The translations under genes and the position numbers were made by a program. A stretch of 5,524 bases of DNA from the NCBI GenBank assembly GCA_002316835.1, contig DCEG01000028.1:1-5524 (forward strand), written 5' to 3'. The stretch is from Bacteroidales bacterium UBA1035. Its GTDB lineage: Bacteria > Bacteroidota > Bacteroidia > Bacteroidales > Dysgonomonadaceae. Below, one piece after another: positions 1 through 5,524 of the stretch. A model generated the notes under the pieces. It saw nothing but the letters and a program-made list of their open reading frames with translations, had not been told where the DNA came from and did not search any database. How positions within the stretch are numbered: position 1 is the first letter of the stretch; every line of letters starts with the position of its first letter.

Positions 1-57
1 GAATTTGGAATCACCCCTTCCAAGTTTCAGCGGATGCCCCATATTTCCAATTCCTGA
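1..57 (+). CDS. 3' end of a second HTCS regulator (AraC-type HTH tail), partial
   Basis: Only the last 18 codons and the TGA stop are present; the gene continues off the left edge. The reading frame from base 1 gives EFGITPSKFQRMPHISNS. The first 14 residues are identical to the AraC-family tail of the complete HTCS at 2038-4911, and only the last few residues differ. FGxTPSxFR/Q is the usual end of the second helix-turn-helix of AraC/XylS proteins, so this is the DNA-binding end of a paralogous regulator, most likely also a hybrid two-component protein (inference, since the kinase part is not seen). All six base differences from the paralog over those 14 codons are third-position and synonymous. 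The gene converges on the minus-strand regulator with a five-base gap and no hairpin between them. Confidence 0.85.
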   Translation, partial: EFGITPSKFQRMPHISNS

Positions 58-62
58 TCTGT

Positions 63-1751
63 TCAATAGACTTCGCTCTTTTTACGTAACCTTTGCTTGG
101 ATTTTTTAACAGCATCTACCGTAATACCTAAGATCCTCGCTGTTTCTGCATTATTAAGCCCTAAAGCTTGAATAAGTTCTATTCGAAGCGCTGATTCCGT
201 TATGCCAGGGAACTGTTCCAAAAGATTTTTATAAGTAGGGTAATCTTCCCGGATAAAAGCATTTTTAAACGTGAACCAATTATCATCGGTCATCAGGTGC
301 GACTCCAAAAGACTCTTTAAACTCCGGTGGTTTTTTTCTAAATTGAAAGATGAAGAACTTGCAATCATTTTGATTTCATTCTCTAAACTGCTGATTTGTT
401 CATTTTTTTCCAATAAATACGTTTGATAAGCGATCAAAGAATTGTGGGTCTCCATCAATTTTTTTTCAGAATTCGACTTATCCAATTGTAACGAAATCAC
501 CTTTTTTTGATATTCTGACTCCCTAAATTTTAGCTTTCGCTTCTGAGCAATATACGATAAAATTAATCCAAGCACCGATAAAACCGCAACGATACCAAAT
601 GTAATTTTTTTCAAGGTTTCCTGTTGCAGTTTGGATTTTTCCAATTGAAGCTGATAATCAAATCTCTCTCTTTGTGCTTGCATGTTAACTCGCCTGACGG
701 CAACATCCCCATCTGTATTCATTAAGATTGCTTCTAAGTCTTTCAGTTTTCGCCATAAATCCAGCTCACGCATACTGTCGTTTTCTAATTGTGCAATCTG
801 CAGCAAGACTTCAGCAATCTGAAATTCATAACTTTTTAAATAAGATTTACTTTCGGCAAAGGCATTGGCTTCATTCAGCGTTTTTTTCGCACTTGTAATG
901 TTGTTCTGGAGAAGATATAACTTGCCCAAAAGAATCTGAGCAAACATCGTGTTTCGCTCGTCGCGGTGCCTTTTAGAGATAGCTATGTCTTCTTCCAACA
1001 GCTTTTCGGCTTCGTCGTATTCTTTCCGGACTTTATGAATTTGAGCGATTTCTCCAAGTGCTTTTGCATATCGAACTGAATCGTTTATACTCAGTGCAGA
1101 AGATATTGATTTTTGATGATATTCCATTGCGTCGTCAAATAAACCCTGACGAAAATAATGCATTCCCATAGCGGTCAGGATTGTTCCGTAATTTTTTGAT
1201 GTTTTAGGTGTGTAATCCAATGCAGTTTGTAAATAAGGAATTACCTGAACATCATCATTAATCGTACTTGCAAAAAATGCATTTTTCATATATGTTTCAC
1301 CGATTAGAGACAGGTTGCTTTTATCTTTTGGAAAATTGTCCATGATTCTTCTAGCTTTAACAAAATAAGGCAACGCCTGGTCGTAGTGACTGAACGAATA
1401 AAAATAAAACCCTGCTTGGGTTTGCAGCCATGCCTGAACACCTTTGTCACCCTCCTGGGGATAATCTTCATTGGCTTCTTTCATCAATACAGTGCTTAGG
1501 GGATCTGTTTGTCCAGTGTTTTGAGCATTCAACTGCGCAATACGCACTTTATGGACTCTTTTTAATAAATCTTTCTGAAAATTCGGCAGTATCTTGATTT
1601 GTTGATCAAAGAATGCCCACAATTGGCTGGTGTCGGATAAGTGTTCACTCTCCAAAATAACTTGCTCAATTTTCTTTTTATCCGATGACTGAGCTATTGT
1701 GAAAAAAGGAAAAACAGTCAAAAAAAAATAACAAAGGAAAAGGCGCATCAT
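63..1751 (-). CDS. TPR-containing membrane-anchored transcriptional regulator with C-terminal LuxR/GerE-like HTH
   Basis: This 562-residue protein is probably a one-component sensor that spans the inner membrane. Residues 1-20 form a hydrophobic signal peptide (MMRLFLCYFFLTV..., likely cut near IAQ). About five TPR-like helical pairs follow at roughly 104-302, in the predicted periplasmic part. One transmembrane helix lies at about 383-403 and ends in QKRK, which fits a cytoplasmic far side. A charged coiled coil occupies about 405-470. The C-terminus (about 515-560) reads ALRIELIQALGLNNAETARI followed by LGITVDAVKKSKQRLRKK, a GerE/sigma-4-like helix-turn-helix common in Bacteroidetes TPR regulators. 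There is no kinase or receiver domain, so the signal would have to pass directly through the membrane. I chose the ATG at 1751; a TTG two codons upstream is in frame but less likely, and a second ATG follows immediately. The gene is divergent from the HTCS and convergent with the paralog tail. The ligand and targets are unknown. Confidence 0.85.
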   Translation of the reverse strand: MMRLFLCYFFLTVFPFFTIAQSSDKKKIEQVILESEHLSDTSQLWAFFDQQIKILPNFQKDLLKRVHKVRIAQLNAQNTGQTDPLSTVLMKEANEDYPQEGDKGVQAWLQTQAGFYFYSFSHYDQALPYFVKARRIMDNFPKDKSNLSLIGETYMKNAFFASTINDDVQVIPYLQTALDYTPKTSKNYGTILTAMGMHYFRQGLFDDAMEYHQKSISSALSINDSVRYAKALGEIAQIHKVRKEYDEAEKLLEEDIAISKRHRDERNTMFAQILLGKLYLLQNNITSAKKTLNEANAFAESKSYLKSYEFQIAEVLLQIAQLENDSMRELDLWRKLKDLEAILMNTDGDVAVRRVNMQAQRERFDYQLQLEKSKLQQETLKKITFGIVAVLSVLGLILSYIAQKRKLKFRESEYQKKVISLQLDKSNSEKKLMETHNSLIAYQTYLLEKNEQISSLENEIKMIASSSSFNLEKNHRSLKSLLESHLMTDDNWFTFKNAFIREDYPTYKNLLEQFPGITESALRIELIQALGLNNAETARILGITVDAVKKSKQRLRKKSEVY

Positions 1752-1783
1752 TTTCAATTTTTTTACTTATTAGGTTCCAGCTA

Positions 1784-1791
1784 CAAAAGTA
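1784..1791 (-). promoter_or_regulatory. Probable -7 box of the TPR-HTH regulator promoter
   Basis: Read on the minus strand this is TACTTTTG, a full match to the Bacteroides sigma-ABfr -7 consensus TAnnTTTG. It lies 32 bases upstream of the ATG at 1751 and implies a leader of about 25 bases. No clear TTTG -33 element is present at the right distance, only a T-run at 1811-1817. The call rests on one short motif in AT-rich DNA. Confidence 0.45.
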
Positions 1792-1905
1792 ACTATTAAT
1801 GGACACCTATAAAAAAACTGGCATCATTTTTCAATTTTTAATCTGAACAAAATATCTCAGTGACTTTTATCTAGCTTATAATTCTGAAAATTAGGGATTC
1901 CATAA

Positions 1906-1929
1906 TTTGTCCACCCCTTTGTCCACCCC
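1906..1929 (+). repeat. Perfect tandem 12-mer containing TTGTCC, candidate operator
   Basis: The unit TTTGTCCACCCC occurs twice back to back (1906-1917 and 1918-1929) with no mismatch. The GC-rich words stand out in an AT-rich intergenic region. The second TTGTCC starts 40 bases upstream of the HTCS -7 box, a normal place for an activator site. A matching 12-base-spaced TTGTCC pair precedes the lipoprotein gene at 5055-5072. A role as binding site for an AraC-type regulator is inferred; the repeat itself is directly seen. Confidence 0.6.
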
Positions 1930-1958
1930 TTTTTATGTAGCAAACTGTCCTTTTTATA

Positions 1959-1966
1959 TAATTTTG
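1959..1966 (+). promoter_or_regulatory. Probable -7 box of the HTCS promoter
   Basis: TAATTTTG matches the Bacteroides -7 consensus TAnnTTTG in full. It would start transcription near 1973, giving a leader of about 65 bases to the ATG at 2038, or about 14 bases to the ATG at 1987. No good -33 TTTG is seen, which fits a promoter that depends on an activator bound at the 12-mer repeat upstream (inference). Confidence 0.5.
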
Positions 1967-2037
1967 TCCGAAAAAAATTATTTAGAATGTTTCTAAAAAA
2001 CCATAAACGGGTGAATAGCACAAAATTTTTGTTAGTA

Positions 2038-4911
2038 ATGAGTTTGATTAAGAAATCATTATTTAGATTAACAGTACAGATTTCTGTTGTTTTTTTATTT
2101 TGCTTTTCGATATCTTTTTTTTCTTGCAAACCTAGTATTAAGGACAATCCTGACCGTCAAAAAAACTTTTCGACCCTCCTGGATTCAATAGAAGAGATTC
2201 GGGTTACGTTAAATAAACTTGAAAACGACACCACAATACTTCAGAAACTTTTGGATGGAAAGAGGGCTGAAAACAACAAAATAGTTCAGTTAGTACTTTA
2301 TGAAAGACTGGGTAATGTCCATTTATCAAATTATGATTTCAAAAATGCCATTGCAAACCACAAGAAATTTCTCGAGGTCTCCGAAAGTATCAATGACTCA
2401 TTACAGATATTAAAAGCACTGAATACATTAGCTGCCGATTATTTGCAATCCAGGCAAATAAACAATGCCATAACTTATTATTTCGAAGCGTATAAACTAT
2501 TTTCAGATGTAAAGACCAATCATTTTGCCCTATTAAAAGAAAAAGCGGCCACGTTGCAGGGAATAGGGAACTTATATGCCATGCAAGGTTATCCCCATAA
2601 TGCGTTGATTTACTTCAAAGAATCGCAACACTATAATGAAAAAACAGACGACAAAAGCGCTTTAAGCAATAACCTGGTGGGAATAGGCAGAGCTTATCAG
2701 GCACGAGGAATGTATGACTCTGCACGGGTTAGTTTTGATAAGGCAATTGCCTTAAACATAGAACTCAATTCGAGATCGGGACTAGCCTTGTCTTTTTTAT
2801 GCATGGGAGAACTGAGCGCAAGCCAGGCAAATTATCAGGAAGCCGACATTCACTTAAACAGCGCATATGAAACACTGAAAAACAGTTCCGATAAATTAAA
2901 CCGGATGAATATATGCTTTGCATCAGGTTATAACGATATTCAACTAAACAACTATGACGATGCAGAGATGAAATTGCTTGAAGGATTAGGGTTAGCTAAG
3001 GAGATCAATATCCCCTTTTATCTTGAAATTTCTTATGCACGATTGTCGGAGTTGTACGGACTTCAAAATAGAACAGGGTTTGAGCAATATTACGATGGCC
3101 TGAGACAACGTTTCACCAAAACGATAAACAAAGAGAGAATTACCAACGACTTATTAAACGCTCAAATCAAGTTTGACAAAGAAAAAGGCATGAAAGAAGT
3201 AACCCGCCTAAAAACTGAATTTACAGCACAAAATCATCGACAGAGGCAATTCATTTTCACAACAGTATCTTTTTTCATAGCGTTGTTCGTTCTATTTCTT
3301 ATTCAATTTCATCTTTTTATGATACGGAAAAGAAAAAATGAATCTTCAACTCAATTGGAAAAAATGAAATCTGAATTTTACATGAATATTACGCATGAGT
3401 TCAGAACACCAATCACTATCATCAGAGGTTTATCCGAAAAATTAAGAAATACGATTAAGGAAGATCAAAAAATTAAAAACATTATTGATCTGGAAATCAT
3501 TTCACGACAATCGGAAAACTTGTTGTTTCTTGTAAATGAAATCCTTTCAGTATCCAAAATAAAATCTCAACAGAAAGTGCTCTGGATCAACGATAATGTT
3601 GTTGATTATTTAAAACATCTACACCATTCTTTTGCCGATCTGGCACAATCTAAAAAGATATCTTACTTCTTTCATAACCAAACAGACACCCTGTTCATGG
3701 ATTATTCAAAAGAGCATATATTGCTTATAATCAATAATTTATTATCTAACTCTATTAAGAACTGTACAGAAGGAAACAACATATTGCTCATAGTCAGGGA
3801 AGATAAAGTACAAAAGAAGTGTATAATAGAAGTTATCGACAATGGTGAAGGAATTGGTGAAAAAGATCTTCCGCATATTTTTGATTCTTTGTATCAAGGA
3901 GAATCGGCTAAAGAGCAACTCTCGGGTTTTGGAATCGGGCTTGCCTTCACAAAACAGCTTGTCGAGGGCTTGAATGGGACAATAAAAGCCAGAAGCATAC
4001 CCCTAAAAGAGACTGTTTTCACGGTTGAATTACCTATAAGAAATGAGTATCGAACGCTTGAGTACAACCCTACAGAAGAAATTTCTTTTCTGCCTGCAGG
4101 TAATGTCAACGTTGAAGAGCTAGATAAAGAAAACCCCAATAACCCTTTAATTTTAATTGCTGAAGACAACAGGGATATGAGTTTTTATTTGGTTTCGATG
4201 TTGCGTAACGATTTCAATTTAATTGTTTCGCATGACGGGAAAGATGCCCTCTCGATTGCCACTGAAAAAATACCCGACCTGATTATTTCTGATTTGATGA
4301 TGCCAGAAACGAATGGGAAACAGTTCTGCTCGCAAGTCAAAAGCTCCGTCGTAACGAACCATATTCCATTTATCATGCTAACTGCAAATACATTGCATTC
4401 AGAACGAATTGAAACAATTAATGCGGGTGCCGATGCGTTTTTGACAAAACCTTTCTTTGAGGAAGAGCTGAAAGCAAAAATTAACCAACTCTTAAAAAAT
4501 AGGAAAGAGTTAAGGGAAAAATACGGCCAGGTAGTTTTAGACAGTCAAAACACCTCACCTGAGCTGACGAATGATTCCAACTTCGAATTTCTGCAAAAGG
4601 TTACCGATCTTATTTACCGGGAGATGAAAAACGTTGACTTTTTCCCGCAAGGACTGGCTTCAGAAATGTGTGTGAGCCCGTCTCAGTTGAACCGGAAAAT
4701 CAAATCCATATCCGGATTGAATGCCACAAATTACGTCTTAAAGGTACGGCTGAACCGTGCCAAGAAACTGCTGACCACTTTCCAGAAACCTATCGGAGAA
4801 ATTGCTATGGATTGCGGATTCAATGATTTCGCCTATTTCTCACGGACATTTAAGAAGGAATTTGGTATTACACCTTCCAAATTTCAGCGGATGCCTCACC
4901 TACAGAACTGA
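2038..4911 (+). CDS. TPR-type hybrid two-component system regulator (histidine kinase / receiver / AraC HTH)
   Basis: This 957-residue single-chain phosphorelay senses a signal outside the cytoplasm and acts on DNA through an AraC domain. From the ATG at 2038 there is a signal or lipoprotein-like leader ending FFSC (Cys30), then six to seven TPR-like repeats at about 84-360 and a transmembrane helix at about 405-429 followed by RKRK. The HisKA H-box is NITHEFRTP with phospho-acceptor His453. The HATPase has an N-box around N571, G1 DNGEG at 601-605 and G2 GFGIG at 630-634. The receiver has E709/D710, phospho-acceptor D752, T782 and K804. The AraC double HTH spans about 851-951. All key residues are intact. 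It is shorter than PUL-type HTCS proteins (about 1,300 residues) because TPRs replace the beta-propeller and Y_Y_Y domains. An in-frame ATG at 1987 would add 17 residues; I prefer 2038 because it puts the hydrophobic leader near the N-terminus. The ligand is unknown. Confidence 0.93.
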   Translation: MSLIKKSLFRLTVQISVVFLFCFSISFFSCKPSIKDNPDRQKNFSTLLDSIEEIRVTLNKLENDTTILQKLLDGKRAENNKIVQLVLYERLGNVHLSNYDFKNAIANHKKFLEVSESINDSLQILKALNTLAADYLQSRQINNAITYYFEAYKLFSDVKTNHFALLKEKAATLQGIGNLYAMQGYPHNALIYFKESQHYNEKTDDKSALSNNLVGIGRAYQARGMYDSARVSFDKAIALNIELNSRSGLALSFLCMGELSASQANYQEADIHLNSAYETLKNSSDKLNRMNICFASGYNDIQLNNYDDAEMKLLEGLGLAKEINIPFYLEISYARLSELYGLQNRTGFEQYYDGLRQRFTKTINKERITNDLLNAQIKFDKEKGMKEVTRLKTEFTAQNHRQRQFIFTTVSFFIALFVLFLIQFHLFMIRKRKNESSTQLEKMKSEFYMNITHEFRTPITIIRGLSEKLRNTIKEDQKIKNIIDLEIISRQSENLLFLVNEILSVSKIKSQQKVLWINDNVVDYLKHLHHSFADLAQSKKISYFFHNQTDTLFMDYSKEHILLIINNLLSNSIKNCTEGNNILLIVREDKVQKKCIIEVIDNGEGIGEKDLPHIFDSLYQGESAKEQLSGFGIGLAFTKQLVEGLNGTIKARSIPLKETVFTVELPIRNEYRTLEYNPTEEISFLPAGNVNVEELDKENPNNPLILIAEDNRDMSFYLVSMLRNDFNLIVSHDGKDALSIATEKIPDLIISDLMMPETNGKQFCSQVKSSVVTNHIPFIMLTANTLHSERIETINAGADAFLTKPFFEEELKAKINQLLKNRKELREKYGQVVLDSQNTSPELTNDSNFEFLQKVTDLIYREMKNVDFFPQGLASEMCVSPSQLNRKIKSISGLNATNYVLKVRLNRAKKLLTTFQKPIGEIAMDCGFNDFAYFSRTFKKEFGITPSKFQRMPHLQN

Positions 4912-5054
4912 TTTCGAGACACAATTCTTAAAATAAATCAACCGGACTCATTAAATACCTATCCTTATTATTTGTTTATTAAGACACTAAATATGTGATG
5001 GTTATAATTTACAAATGTCCGTAGGGTCATAATTCAAAGATGTTAATGTTCCTA

Positions 5055-5072
5055 TTGTCCAAAAAATTGTCC
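5055..5072 (+). repeat. TTGTCC-N6-TTGTCC direct repeat, candidate operator
   Basis: Two copies of TTGTCC (5055-5060 and 5067-5072) are spaced 12 bases start to start, separated by six A residues. Both the word and the spacing match the tandem repeat upstream of the HTCS. The second copy starts 38 bases before the -7 box at 5105, against 40 bases in the HTCS promoter. It may be the binding site of the HTCS or its paralog (inference). Confidence 0.5.
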
Positions 5073-5104
5073 GTTTAGTTATAACCAAAAAAACGAATCC
5101 AGTT

Positions 5105-5112
5105 TATTTTTG
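5105..5112 (+). promoter_or_regulatory. Probable -7 box of the lipoprotein promoter
   Basis: TATTTTTG fits the Bacteroides -7 consensus TAnnTTTG. It implies transcription from about 5119 and an AT-rich leader of about 50 bases before the ATG at 5169. No -33 TTTG stands at the usual distance, as at the HTCS promoter. The motif is short, so the support comes mainly from its position relative to the TTGTCC pair. Confidence 0.5.
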
Positions 5113-5168
5113 ATAACGAAAGAGATTTTTTTCTTTTTTAATGTTTAATCATTTTAAAATTATTATTT

Positions 5169-5524
5169 ATGAGAAAAATTGTTTTGTTTTTCGCCGTTAT
5201 TGCCGTGTCGGCAATTGCCATCACTTACTCTTCCTGTTCCAATGACTTGAATCTTGCTGAGGAAGAAAGCGTTGTTGCCGTTACTGCCGGAACCCGCGCA
5301 GTAGAAGTTCCCGCGTGCGTAGATCCCTGTCGTGATGTACAAGAAGTTCGCCTCATGGCCGGACAGCATTACGAAGCCGGAAAAGTTTATGTAGTTAACA
5401 ACAAAGAAAAATTGTACGTTGCTTACGAAACTACCGGGGAATGGAAAATGAAAGCAATCCATCTTTTTGTGGGCGCTTGCGACAAGTTACCCGTGAACAA
5501 GCAAGGCAATCTTGTTCCGGGACA
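5169..5524 (+). CDS. Secreted lipoprotein of unknown function, 5' part only
   Basis: An ATG at 5169 opens a frame that stays open to the right edge (118 full codons, no stop). Residues 1-22 are a lipoprotein leader (MRKIVLFFAVIAVSAIAITY then SSC), with Cys23 as the lipidation site. A short acidic linker (DLNLAEEE) follows. Two Cys (CVDPC) come next, then a segment with the pattern LYVAYETTGEWKMKAIHLFV followed by GAC, PVN and GNLVPG. That pattern resembles a domain I have seen in Bacteroidetes surface proteins (LYVTY.TT..W.L.E.HLYVG...P), usually annotated as hypothetical; this is recalled, not searched. The GC content of 5221-5460 is about 47% by hand count, clearly above the kinase part of the neighbouring HTCS. 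It lies downstream of the HTCS on the same strand and has its own promoter-like box, so it is a candidate target. No enzyme activity can be named. Confidence 0.8.
   Translation, partial: MRKIVLFFAVIAVSAIAITYSSCSNDLNLAEEESVVAVTAGTRAVEVPACVDPCRDVQEVRLMAGQHYEAGKVYVVNNKEKLYVAYETTGEWKMKAIHLFVGACDKLPVNKQGNLVPG

Larger units (their letters stand above)
1752..2037. other. Divergent intergenic regulatory region
   Basis: This 286-base non-coding stretch separates the minus-strand TPR-HTH regulator from the plus-strand HTCS. It is AT-rich and shows no convincing gene. It holds one TAnnTTTG promoter box for each direction, a perfect tandem 12-mer (1906-1929), further TGTCC words at 1946 and 1965 on the plus strand and at 1801-1805 on the minus strand, and a near-copy of the regulator's start region (1821-1840). 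Its size and content fit a shared control region for the two sensors. If the HTCS starts at the upstream ATG at 1987, the region ends at 1986. Confidence 0.7.
4912..5168. other. Intergenic region and probable control region of the lipoprotein gene
   Basis: This 257-base AT-rich stretch contains no gene. It has no convincing terminator hairpin after the HTCS stop. It holds a TGTCC word at 5016, a TTGTCC pair at 5055-5072, a 9-base inverted repeat (TGGTTATAA at 4999-5007 and its complement at 5079-5087) and a TAnnTTTG box at 5105. The last 50 bases are a very AT-rich probable leader. Its length and its own promoter-like box suggest that the lipoprotein is transcribed separately from the HTCS. 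Confidence 0.65.

Noticed and set aside
58..62. Possible terminator between the convergent HTCS tail and the TPR-HTH gene
   Set aside because: Only five bases separate the two stop codons, and no GC-rich hairpin with a T-run is visible around them.
1888..1908. AAATTA / TAATTT inverted repeat next to the tandem 12-mer
   Set aside because: The arms are six AT-only bases each, expected often by chance in this composition.
1857..2147. A 96-codon minus-strand open frame across the HTCS promoter and leader
   Set aside because: It overlaps the promoter box, the tandem repeat and the HTCS leader, has no recognisable domain, and its Lys/Asn/Phe-rich content is what AT-rich DNA gives by chance.
3894..4376. 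Two minus-strand open frames (91 and 63 codons) inside the HTCS
   Set aside because: Both lie antisense to the HATPase and receiver regions, which have intact family motifs in the plus frame. They are shadows with no independent evidence.
4912..4985. Possible intrinsic terminator after the HTCS stop
   Set aside because: The best candidate (CTTATTA and TATTAAG around 4963-4982) is AT-only and imperfectly paired, with no T-run after it.
5163..5462. A 99-codon minus-strand open frame opposite the lipoprotein gene
   Set aside because: The plus strand gives a clean lipoprotein leader with lipobox and a continuous frame; the antisense frame has no motif.

Overview
The window looks like chromosomal DNA from a member of the Bacteroidetes, most likely Bacteroidales (Bacteroides/Parabacteroides-like). 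Three things point there. It has a hybrid two-component system protein (HTCS) that fuses sensor kinase, receiver and AraC-type DNA-binding domain in one chain. It has upstream matches to the Bacteroides -7 promoter box TAnnTTTG, with no clear Shine-Dalgarno sites. It also has AT-rich intergenic DNA and a lipoprotein with a Bacteroidales-style leader.

Layout from left to right. Positions 1-57 (+) are the last 18 codons and stop of an HTCS whose body lies outside the window. Five bases further on ends a convergent gene, 63-1751 (-). It encodes a membrane protein with a signal peptide, TPR repeats, one transmembrane helix, a coiled coil and a C-terminal LuxR/GerE-like helix-turn-helix. A 286-base divergent intergenic region (1752-2037) holds a promoter for each direction, a perfect tandem 12-mer, and a near-copy of the start region of the minus-strand gene. 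Positions 2038-4911 (+) encode a complete TPR-type HTCS. A 257-base non-coding stretch (4912-5168) holds a second 12-base-spaced TTGTCC pair and a promoter-like box. It leads into a secreted lipoprotein gene starting at 5169 (+) and running off the right edge.

How the genes may work together (inference): the locus is a regulatory cluster in which two membrane-spanning TPR sensors are transcribed divergently. One has a phosphorelay and AraC output, the other a direct HTH output. The same TTGTCC-N6-TTGTCC arrangement lies 38-40 bases upstream of a TAnnTTTG box both before the HTCS gene and before the lipoprotein gene. This suggests that the HTCS, or its neighbouring paralog with a nearly identical C-terminus, controls its own gene and the lipoprotein. 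No SusC/SusD, glycoside hydrolase, mobile element, CRISPR or RNA gene is visible, so the signal sensed cannot be named from this window.
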